Of a DNA stretch of 10,147 bases, positions 4,538 to 10,147 are shown in pieces (the first letter of the stretch is position 1; the number at the start of each line of letters is the position of its first letter). Origin of the DNA: Candidatus Segatella violae (GTDB taxonomy: Bacteria > Bacteroidota > Bacteroidia > Bacteroidales > Bacteroidaceae); assembly GCA_002440225.1 (NCBI GenBank), contig DJSH01000036.1:1-10147 (forward strand). The letters run 5' to 3'. The notes under the pieces are model-generated. The model ran no database searches. It saw only the letters and a program-made list of their open reading frames with translations, and was not told where the DNA came from. A program made the translations under genes and the position numbers.

Positions 4538-5593
4538 TCAGAATGGGCAAACCTCGGTAGGCGGTGGCAGGAAGATTTCGGGCTTCTGCTTAGCCTCACC
4601 CAAGAGAATGTCGGCGATGTCGGCGTTAGACTCATATTGCTCCATGAAATCAACCACATGATAGTTCGTGTGACCACTTCTCGCCATACACTCCTTCCAC
4701 TTCTCATACTCACCACTATCGGGATAAATGACCAGCTTTCTGCCTTTCAATGGCAACAACTTGCGCTCTTGCAAATTGCCGCAACCACCCGTGGCAAGCC
4801 ATAAGCAATCGGGATAATGACAAGCGCAGATGAGGGCTGTCTTCTCGCTCTCCACGATGCAAACCGTCTTGTCGGGATAACGAGGCAAGAGATGCAAGCC
4901 GAAGAGCACCTTTTCGGTTTCAGCCAACTGCGGACCGATGTGACTTCGCTCACAGATGGAACGCATCGAGTTAGCCCACCCCTGTACACGATGACCATCC
5001 ATGCGATAAGCCATCAACTTGGCATCATGCACTCTCTGCTGTTCGTCTATCAACCAAAACACCACGGCAGGACCATAGTTGACACCTCCCATCACAATAT
5101 CCTTCGCCGTACCACCTACGTAATAGTCAGCTAGCACGTCTTGGACTTGAACATGGGCATCGACAAAACCTTCGTGGTCGCTTCCCACCTTCTTTTCCAT
5201 CGCCAAGTTTTCAAGCCACAGGCTGAAGGTACTCTTGCGAAGCATTGCCTTCCTCACCCATTCGAAGTCGAAGAACTCGGTCTGCACCTTGTTGCCGGAG
5301 TATCCACCCAAACCATGGTGAACGATAGGCTTGCCATTAATGCATTCCGCATGGTAATCGTCCTTACTCCTCAACTCGGGATGGTCACGGAAATATTCCC
5401 TTGGTGGATAATGATAACCACAAGAAGCGGTGTGGTTGCACTTGCCACATTCCTCTGCCACTTGCTCGCCAGTCTCCACATCGATGTATCGGGTGAAGCA
5501 TTTCTTGCGTCCGCACTGAGGACAAACATAGCGATTGCTGCCACCAGCACGATAACGCTCCAATCTGTATCTAACATCTTCGTTGTTATACAT
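4538..5593 (-). CDS. Zinc-finger and TOPRIM-like protein (DUF6371-like), putative primase-related
   Basis: 351 aa. Residues 24-61 carry a zinc-binding cluster: CPQC (24-27), C49-x2-C52, then C58 and H61, as in primase zinc ribbons. A middle region follows (FFDFEWVRKAMLRKSTFSLWL, VVFWLIDEQQRVHDAKLMAYR). TOPRIM-like elements come next: CIVESEKTA at 245-253 with the expected glutamate (E248), LWLATGGCGNL at 264-274, and KLVIYPDSGEYEKW at 286-299 with D292, followed by YHVVDF. The order zinc ribbon, core and TOPRIM is that of bacterial or plasmid primases, but the second acidic cluster is PDSGE rather than a classic DxD, so catalysis is unproven. It lies downstream of the RepA-like ATPase gene. 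The start ATG 5593-5591 has GGAAAG 8 nt upstream. The 306-bp gap before it holds a dense GTATCA array. Confidence 0.8.
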   Translation of the reverse strand: MYNNEDVRYRLERYRAGGSNRYVCPQCGRKKCFTRYIDVETGEQVAEECGKCNHTASCGYHYPPREYFRDHPELRSKDDYHAECINGKPIVHHGLGGYSGNKVQTEFFDFEWVRKAMLRKSTFSLWLENLAMEKKVGSDHEGFVDAHVQVQDVLADYYVGGTAKDIVMGGVNYGPAVVFWLIDEQQRVHDAKLMAYRMDGHRVQGWANSMRSICERSHIGPQLAETEKVLFGLHLLPRYPDKTVCIVESEKTALICACHYPDCLWLATGGCGNLQERKLLPLKGRKLVIYPDSGEYEKWKECMARSGHTNYHVVDFMEQYESNADIADILLGEAKQKPEIFLPPPTEVCPF

Positions 5594-5645
5594 TTTTACT
5601 TTCCTTTCTTCATTTATTTGTGATGGCTATGGATAATCCAAAGCT

Positions 5646-5888
5646 GTATCACATTCAAGAATGTCTTTTAAAGGTGTATCAGACTGTATCATTTCCACTT
5701 TGATACAAAACAAGCACAAAACTATTGTTTTACAGATAGTTATATTGTATCATACATGATACAGACATTTGTATCAGATACATTTACCTAGACTATCTTG
5801 TATCAGTATTGATACAACACAACCATCTATTTATCAATCAATTAATATTGATTTTGTATCAAAAATCGGAATGATACACTTCTGATAC
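5646..5888. repeat. Array of twelve GTATCA/TGATAC hexamers in the ATPase-to-TOPRIM gap
   Basis: GTATCA begins at 5646, 5676, 5686, 5747, 5771, 5800 and 5856; TGATAC begins at 5701, 5757, 5810, 5872 and 5883; a variant AGATAC lies at 5776-5781. Two pairs form perfect 18-bp inverted repeats of TGTATCA-N4-TGATACA (5746-5763 and 5799-5816), and 5770-5782 is an overlapping pair, TGTATC-A-GATACA. An AT-rich inverted repeat ATCAAT-TAAT-ATTGAT lies at 5837-5852. By chance about 0.1 copies would be expected in this length. It reads as an origin or multi-site operator. No ORF of note occupies 5594-5899. Confidence 0.85.
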
Positions 5889-5899
5889 ACCCCTACTCT

Positions 5900-7030
5900 C
5901 TACTGTACGTTATTCTTGCTCTCGGAGAACAAATCAGACTTATTAGTTTGTTGTGTTTCTTCCGATTTGCAAGACTTCTCTACCTTTCTGTTAAGTCCAT
6001 AGCTCTTGGCGGTACGTTGCACTGTTCCGAGACTTGTTCCCAACTTGTCGGCAATCTGGCGATACGCCAATCCGTTAGGTTCCTTGAGTTCTCTCACGAT
6101 GTCACGCTCCAGCTCCGCTTTCTCGTCACGACTTCTTGGCAGATGGGCACGCTCCTCGTCGTAGTCACCATACTCAAAATGAAGCCAATTGTCGGAAGTC
6201 GTCAGTTGAAGCTCCTGCACGTTTTTGTAGTCGAGTTCGATAGGGAAAGAACGATACTTCAATTGGATGATATATCGCATATCCTTGTCCTTCTTCGACT
6301 TGTTGAGACCGATGACATTGTCGGCGATGTTGCTGAGTATCTTGCTACCAGCCAGGTCATTGAGCGTGAGAGGGTCGCCAGGCTTACGCTTTGGTACATG
6401 GGCAAGGATGACCATTGTCCAGTTGTGAGTCATACGAAGGCTCATGAGCTGGAGCATGATGTTGCCCGCCTCACTTCCCTCCTTGGAATTGATGCAGAGG
6501 TTGGTGAAGTTGTCGATGATCACCACCTCGATGTCCAGTTCCAAGGCAAGACGCTGAATCTCGTCGAGAATCAAGCTTTGCTCGGTTACATCGTGCATCT
6601 TGGTATAGTCGATGTTAGCGATGTAGAACGTGTCAGGGAACTGATAGTTAGGATACCTCTGTGCCAACTGTTGCTGAGAAAGTTCGAAGTTGACGTAGAG
6701 TACTCGCTTACCCAAGCGAGCCATCAAACAAGCCATCTGCATGGCGAGGATGCTCTTTCCGAGGCCAGTGTCACCGAAGAGGAAAGTAACCTCATGCTCC
6801 ACGACGATATGGCGGATGAGTTCCTTCGGGGCATCCATCCTGCGCCCCTCCTCCAAGTAGTCGTTGAAGTGAGACACACTGATGAAGCTTGGCTTCTGGT
6901 CTTTGGGGAGATTAGCAACTTCGCTTGCAACAATCCCCGTTGTTTGTCTCGCTACTTGAGCTACATAGTTACCTGCAGCTTGATGGACGATAGCATCCAA
7001 CTGTTCCTTAGAGTCGATTCTTTCCATCAT
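5900..7030 (-). CDS. RepA-like hexameric ATPase/helicase (AAA_25 type) with C-terminal HTH
   Basis: 376 aa. A RecA-fold ATPase: Walker A GDTGLGKS at 86-93 (after EVTFLF), VLYVNFELS at 110-118, Walker B EVVIIDNF at 168-175, then MVILAHVPKR at 206-215 and LNDLAGSKILSNIADNVIGL at 223-242. This is the order of RepA/DnaB-like plasmid helicases, which unwind the origin. The C-terminal part (about 303-345) has a helix-turn-helix like sigma or resolvase types (LAYRQIADKLGTSLGTVQRTAKS), followed by a polar tail, so the protein may bind DNA directly. It overlaps the 70-aa gene upstream by 23 bp, implying coupled translation. Two ATGs lie at 7030 and 7027; AGGAGG at 7038-7033 is best spaced for the second. 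Together with the TOPRIM protein and iterons it forms a replication-like module. Confidence 0.88.
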   Translation of the reverse strand: MMERIDSKEQLDAIVHQAAGNYVAQVARQTTGIVASEVANLPKDQKPSFISVSHFNDYLEEGRRMDAPKELIRHIVVEHEVTFLFGDTGLGKSILAMQMACLMARLGKRVLYVNFELSQQQLAQRYPNYQFPDTFYIANIDYTKMHDVTEQSLILDEIQRLALELDIEVVIIDNFTNLCINSKEGSEAGNIMLQLMSLRMTHNWTMVILAHVPKRKPGDPLTLNDLAGSKILSNIADNVIGLNKSKKDKDMRYIIQLKYRSFPIELDYKNVQELQLTTSDNWLHFEYGDYDEERAHLPRSRDEKAELERDIVRELKEPNGLAYRQIADKLGTSLGTVQRTAKSYGLNRKVEKSCKSEETQQTNKSDLFSESKNNVQ

Positions 7031-7220
7031 TCCCTCCTTTCTGATTAGATGTTACTATACTTGCCACCTCTGCCATTCGCTCTGCAAGATGCTTGCGATA
7101 AGTGACAGCCAAAGGAGCGTTGCCTTGGAGAAGATACTCGTTGAGGATTTCTCCGATGGGGCGAGGGGTAGCTCTTTTGCTATCACTGCCCACTAAAAAA
7201 TCATGACTTTGATTTGTCAT
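7008..7220 (-). CDS. 70-aa small protein preceding the RepA-like ATPase, function unknown
   Basis: The sequence runs MTNQSHDFLVGSDSKRATP, then RPIGEILNEYLLQGNAPLAVTYRKH and a polar, glycine/asparagine-rich end. The middle (PIGEILNEYL...PLAVTYR) is a compact amphipathic helical motif of the kind seen in small proteins next to mobile-element replication genes in Bacteroidetes, but I cannot name the family. Its last 23 bp overlap the start of the ATPase gene in another frame, so the two are very likely one operon. Start ATG 7220-7218; no clear promoter is visible just upstream, but a perfect hairpin lies at 7288-7317. Confidence 0.65.
   Translation of the reverse strand: MTNQSHDFLVGSDSKRATPRPIGEILNEYLLQGNAPLAVTYRKHLAERMAEVASIVTSNQKGGNDGKNRL
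7033..7038 (-). promoter_or_regulatory. Strong Shine-Dalgarno AGGAGG before the ATPase gene
   Basis: AGGAGG is a perfect match to the anti-SD sequence, unusual in Bacteroidetes, where most starts lack one. It lies 2 nt before ATG 7030 and 5 nt before ATG 7027, favouring 7027. It is inside the upstream 70-aa gene, so it may support re-initiation there. Confidence 0.6.
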
Positions 7221-7287
7221 ACACTACAACACCGTATGGAGAGATTTGCCACATCAGCGTTTGATGGCAAGATGCGACATACAGAAA

Positions 7288-7317
7288 TTACGACGGTCAA
7301 CAATAAGACCGTCGTAA
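7288..7317. promoter_or_regulatory. Perfect 11-bp hairpin upstream of the replication operon
   Basis: TTACGACGGTC 7288-7298 pairs with GACCGTCGTAA 7307-7317 around an 8-nt loop. No T-run follows on either strand, so an operator or RNA processing site is more likely than a terminator. Its outer eight bases (TTACGACG) recur in the terminator at 7402-7434. Confidence 0.5.
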
Positions 7318-7401
7318 CATTAAATTTCAAACAAAAACAAGCTATATAACAGAAAAAGTGTCGTTTAGATAGTCAAATGTTTTAGATAGAAAAAACAAAA
7401 A

Positions 7402-7434
7402 AAACTTACGACGAGCAATTTTCGTCGTAAGTTT
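7402..7434 (-). terminator. Terminator of the AlbA_2 regulator gene
   Basis: AAACTTACGACGA 7402-7414 pairs perfectly with TCGTCGTAAGTTT 7422-7434 (13 bp). On the minus strand it is followed by a long T-rich run, through about 7390. It lies 23 bp beyond the stop of the AlbA_2 gene. Confidence 0.85.
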
Positions 7435-7456
7435 AGATTTTAGTTCGCTAAAAATT

Positions 7457-8803
7457 CTATATAATTTTTACCACCCACTTACCATCACTTTTTCTACCTA
7501 CATGTTCAAGTAGTCCCAATTCTCTTAGACTACGAACTATTTTATAAACATAAGTTCGCCCTATTCCCAATTCCTTTCCTATTTGTTCCATTGTCAAGAA
7601 CGGTTTCTGCTTGACTACTTGAATGAGTTTATTTTGTAAATCTGTCAGATGAGTAGAATTTGTCCTCATTGGACGTTTGAATGTGACAGTAAACATTCCT
7701 TCCGTATCATAAGTAGGCTCAGGCAAACCGGCATCAAGCATTTCTTTCCTCATTCTAGGTATGCCTGACCCGATATGTTCCACTAAATGCATTCGAGTAA
7801 ACAAGCCAAAAATAAGTGGATTTCGTGAAAGGCTCTTTCGTCCGAAATTCTTGGCTACTACCGGCAACAAAGTACCAGGATTAGTTATCTCTACTCGGTC
7901 GTCAAACATCTCAATAGTTATACTTGCTCCCTGCTCATCATAATCGCGATGAGCCAAGGCATTAATGACAGCTTCCTTAAAAACTTCCAACGGGATTTCC
8001 CAAACTTCCCTTCTTGGTCCTGTACCTTCTATCTCGTATGATACTTGCAGTTTGCCCTTTAACCATTCCACTGCCTTGTTATACTGTTGCAGAAGCGGAC
8101 CACCAAAAGTTTTGTCATCAAGAATATACACCTTGTCTATTCCCTTGAACAACACACAGCGCACTACAGCATGGAAAAACACTTCTTCTGGCTGACGTGC
8201 AAAAAACAAGACTCCGCCACTTTTAGCCACATTATTGTCATCAAAGACCTTCAAGCCATCAAGCACTTGATAATCTTCTATATCAGAAACTATATGCGCT
8301 TCACGCTTAAATTCTTGGAAATTATCTCTGTCCAACAGTTTCAGTAGATTGACCTTTGGCAAAGGAATCGCATCAAAATAAATTCGCTCATGTCGTTGGA
8401 ACACATCACGAATCTCTTCTACATTAGTAAGTTTTTGACTATTTGCACCCTCTCTTAGATAGGTACATCCAGAAAAGAAATATGGTTTACTTTTCCCTGA
8501 AGGAACTTCGATAACCCATACTTTCTTTCCCTCAACATCAACATCATACATATTATAATGGCACATAGGGGATATTTCTCCTATGGAACCTTGTATCGCA
8601 GAACGTTTGCTATTGTCGATTTCTGCTCCCACTATCTCGTTAGCATCGCTTACCCCTATCAGAAGATAACCTCCAGCCGCATTCAGAAAGCTACAAACTT
8701 CCTCCGTAAGTTCACGAACTTTAGAAGGTACACTGCGCTTAAAATCCACATTATACCCTTCGCCTCCAAGAACTAAATTCTTTATTTCTTCCGCATTTAA
8801 CAT
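7457..8803 (-). CDS. AlbA_2 (Schlafen-like) domain, ATPase-like and winged-helix transcription regulator
   Basis: 448 aa from ATG 8803-8801; an in-frame TTG at 8815 would add four residues but is less likely. Domains in order: AlbA_2 (about 5-135; NVDFKRSVPS, EVCSFLNAAGGYLLIGVSDANEIVG, YLREGANS), a middle region, a HATPase_c_4-like domain (about 265-375; FKEAVINALAHRDYDEQG, RVEITNPG, HIGSGIPRM), and a C-terminal winged helix (about 385-445; FLTMEQIGKELGIGRTYVYKIVRSLRELGLLEHVG). Such proteins are common in bacteria and are treated as DNA-binding transcriptional regulators or defence-related proteins; the substrate or ligand is not known. It stands alone between its own promoter, with 11-bp repeats (8836-8902), and its own terminator (7402-7434). 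The repeats just upstream suggest autoregulation. Confidence 0.88.
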   Translation of the reverse strand: MLNAEEIKNLVLGGEGYNVDFKRSVPSKVRELTEEVCSFLNAAGGYLLIGVSDANEIVGAEIDNSKRSAIQGSIGEISPMCHYNMYDVDVEGKKVWVIEVPSGKSKPYFFSGCTYLREGANSQKLTNVEEIRDVFQRHERIYFDAIPLPKVNLLKLLDRDNFQEFKREAHIVSDIEDYQVLDGLKVFDDNNVAKSGGVLFFARQPEEVFFHAVVRCVLFKGIDKVYILDDKTFGGPLLQQYNKAVEWLKGKLQVSYEIEGTGPRREVWEIPLEVFKEAVINALAHRDYDEQGASITIEMFDDRVEITNPGTLLPVVAKNFGRKSLSRNPLIFGLFTRMHLVEHIGSGIPRMRKEMLDAGLPEPTYDTEGMFTVTFKRPMRTNSTHLTDLQNKLIQVVKQKPFLTMEQIGKELGIGRTYVYKIVRSLRELGLLEHVGRKSDGKWVVKII

Positions 8804-8835
8804 CTTGATATACAATTATTTTACTAAATGATAGC

Positions 8836-8902
8836 GCAAAGATTGCACTTTATTTCTATAAGTTCACTAAAAGTTCGCCAAAAGTTCACTCAAAAGTTCA
8901 CT
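8836..8902 (-). promoter_or_regulatory. Promoter of the AlbA_2 gene with four 11-bp direct repeats
   Basis: The -7 box AATCTTTGC lies at 8844-8836 on the minus strand (one mismatch), giving a leader of about 27 nt. The -33 region has no TTTG but is covered by direct repeats AAAGTTCACT (plus-strand sense): 8859-8868, 8870-8879 (as AAAGTTCGCC), 8881-8890 and 8893-8902, with periods 11, 11 and 12 bp. The last touches the stop codon of the upstream gene. This fits a regulator stacking along one DNA face over the promoter. Confidence 0.65.
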
Positions 8903-9908
8903 ATTTGTACTCAGCCAAAGAATCTATCAATTCTTTCACAATACTCGCAGCTTTCTTTCGAGGACTTTCTTGACGAATATTAGGCATTGGATTTCCCTCT
9001 TTGTCACAAAAACGTGCCGACACCACATCCCATTTCGAAATGCCTTCTGGCCAAGTTGTCAAGACAGGCTTATCATCAGTACACAAACCTTTGATAACCT
9101 GTGTTAATATATGCTTATCTCCCAACCAGGTAAACACATTTCTTGTCGGATGCCCCCTAAACAATGTTTCCATCTTTTTAAAATCTACGTCTTCGGATAT
9201 TAATCCATGCTGCTTGAGTTTGTTTGTAAATTCCTGTATAGCAATAGCAAAATATTCTTCGTTATCATACAAGAAGCAGCAGTCTGTTCTAAATTTCTTA
9301 AACTTCTTGGCTTCTTCATCATATTCTTTCGTTCGTTCCAATTTTAACATAAAATCAGGAGTTCTCTTCAAAAAGGTAGAATAGAACAAATTTACATCAT
9401 ATAGCACTTTTCCGATGATGTACGCATACCTATCTTGGAGTTCCAACCAACAACGGGCAAGCTCGGCTATGGTATAGTGGTAGTATGCCACTTCTTCATG
9501 GCATACTCCCAATTCATAATCAGGAGTGTCAGAAGTTATACTTTTCCAAATCAAATTACTTGTATCGAAGTTTTCAAGTTGTCCATCAGCCTCATTGACA
9601 AGAGTTTTCACGGCATCACGTGTCTTCTTTATCAAATATTTCGCCAGTTCTTCATTATCCCCATCGTCTTCCAACAATTTTGCCACTGCGTTCAAATGAC
9701 GGTTTATCTCATATTCTGTCTTCAATGCATAGTAACGCAACTTTGGAGTAAACAGAACTCTCATACCTGGATGTAATACATACAAAGGTTTCGTATCAAG
9801 TTCAATGATAGGCAAACTGTTTGCCGCGCTCATATATTCTTCGGGCGTGGCAAACAAGTCTTTAAAATTCAGAAGTTCTCTCACCTTTCTTAAATCCAAT
9901 TCCATCAT
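8901..9908 (-). CDS. Bacteroidetes mobile-element-associated protein (DUF6043-like?), function unknown
   Basis: 335 aa from ATG 9908-9906 (a second ATG follows directly); an upstream GTG at 9935 would overlap the preceding gene. The protein is mainly helical and soluble. The N-terminal part (DLRKVRELLNFKDLFATPEEYM, then LYVLHPGMRVLFTPKLRYYALK) has no motif I know. The C-terminal 100 residues (METLFRGHPTRNVFTWLGDKHIL, IKGLCTDDKP, KWDVVSARFCDKEGNPM) follow a pattern I associate with Bacteroidetes proteins found in conjugative and integrative elements: an aromatic-rich 'F-G-W-G-L' segment, then KW..V...F.D..G. The name DUF6043 is a guess. It stops right at the promoter repeats of the AlbA_2 gene and is 14 bp downstream of another gene, so those two probably form an operon. 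Confidence 0.72.
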   Translation of the reverse strand: MMELDLRKVRELLNFKDLFATPEEYMSAANSLPIIELDTKPLYVLHPGMRVLFTPKLRYYALKTEYEINRHLNAVAKLLEDDGDNEELAKYLIKKTRDAVKTLVNEADGQLENFDTSNLIWKSITSDTPDYELGVCHEEVAYYHYTIAELARCWLELQDRYAYIIGKVLYDVNLFYSTFLKRTPDFMLKLERTKEYDEEAKKFKKFRTDCCFLYDNEEYFAIAIQEFTNKLKQHGLISEDVDFKKMETLFRGHPTRNVFTWLGDKHILTQVIKGLCTDDKPVLTTWPEGISKWDVVSARFCDKEGNPMPNIRQESPRKKAASIVKELIDSLAEYK

Positions 9909-9922
9909 AATATTACTTCTAT

Positions 9923-10147
9923 TTATAAGAACCACAAACTCTTGCTATCTGGATAAATCGTCGGAGACTCAAAGTGAGGCATGATTTCTGCTATCATTTC
10001 TGGATACTTAATTGTCACAGGCAATCCTTGTTGCTTTACGGACTTCCAGTAAATACGGCTGAACTGATAAACTTGCCCTATCAGTTCTTGAATCATATTT
10101 GTCTCTATATCCGACTCTCTGTTTGGACAGGCAATATTCAACTTAAT
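9923..10147 (-). CDS. C-terminal part of an unrecognised protein (5' end outside window)
   Basis: The frame is open from the right edge to TAA 9925-9923, giving at least 74 codons. Internal TTG (10141) and ATG (10096-10094, before IQELIGQVYQF) are possible starts, but the open edge makes a longer gene likely. Seen: NRESDIETNMIQELIGQVYQFSRIYWKSV, then LPVTIKYPEMIAEIMPHF and an ending SPTIYPDSKSLWFL. No known motif. The spacing of 14 bp to the next ATG suggests co-transcription with the 8901-9908 gene. Confidence 0.55.
   Translation of the reverse strand: MKLNIACPNRESDIETNMIQELIGQVYQFSRIYWKSVKQQGLPVTIKYPEMIAEIMPHFESPTIYPDSKSLWFL

Noticed and set aside
5646..5888. CRISPR array
   Set aside because: Repeats are only 6-7 bp, occur in both orientations and have irregular spacing.
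5948..7048. Plus-strand ORF of 366 aa opposite the ATPase gene
   Set aside because: Fully antisense to a gene with clear Walker A and B motifs; composition (many L, V, H, S) is that of an antisense shadow and no domain is visible.
9001..9776. Plus-strand ORFs of 127 and 113 aa
   Set aside because: Antisense to the intact 8901-9908 gene, with no motifs.

Overview
The window looks like accessory DNA from a member of the Bacteroidales (Bacteroides or Prevotella/Segatella-like). Two things point there. Several intergenic regions carry the Bacteroidetes promoter signature (TTTG or TTG, about 20 nt, then TAnnTTTGC). The gene content is also typical of that order: an HU-like protein with a glycine-rich tail, a DUF4248-type protein, a DUF6371-like zinc-finger/TOPRIM protein with a RepA-like ATPase, and an AlbA_2 regulator. 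Almost everything reads on the minus strand. The main plus-strand exception is an Abi-family gene, which also stands out by having its own promoter and a small-RNA unit behind it.

Layout. (a) 1-1320: the start of a minus-strand gene for a membrane-anchored coiled-coil protein with a GrpE-like C-terminal region. It is preceded by a leader of about 390 nt that is almost entirely one long imperfect palindrome (949-1237), with a good promoter at 1288-1320. (b) 1321-1800: no convincing gene; tandem promoter-like repeats and a short promoter-to-terminator unit. (c) 1818-2378: HU-like DNA-binding protein with a Gly/Ser/Pro tail. (d) 2621-3701: a compact plus-strand cassette with promoter, Abi_2/AbiF-type HEPN protein, second promoter, candidate structured RNA of about 90 nt and an intrinsic terminator. 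A leftover C-terminal winged-helix piece of an AlbA_2-type gene follows at 3719-3952. (e) 4039-7220: a replication-like module on the minus strand, with a 70-aa protein, a RepA-like ATPase, a TOPRIM protein and a DUF4248 protein. It contains three repeat arrays: twelve GTATCA/TGATAC hexamers at 5646-5888, five 22-bp iterons at 4392-4501 and six degenerate units of about 11 bp at 4039-4106. (f) 7288-8902: an AlbA_2/ATPase-like/winged-helix regulator with a strong terminator and four 11-bp direct repeats over its own promoter. (g) 8901-10147: a 336-aa protein of a Bacteroidetes mobile-element-associated type and the end of another small gene just upstream.

The whole suggests a mosaic integrative or plasmid-derived element carrying a replication module, a regulator and one defence or toxin-like cassette. 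The most promising candidates for something new are the abi gene with its downstream RNA unit, the long hairpin leader before the GrpE-like membrane protein, and the repeat arrays around the replication genes. All functions are read from sequence alone; no database search was possible.
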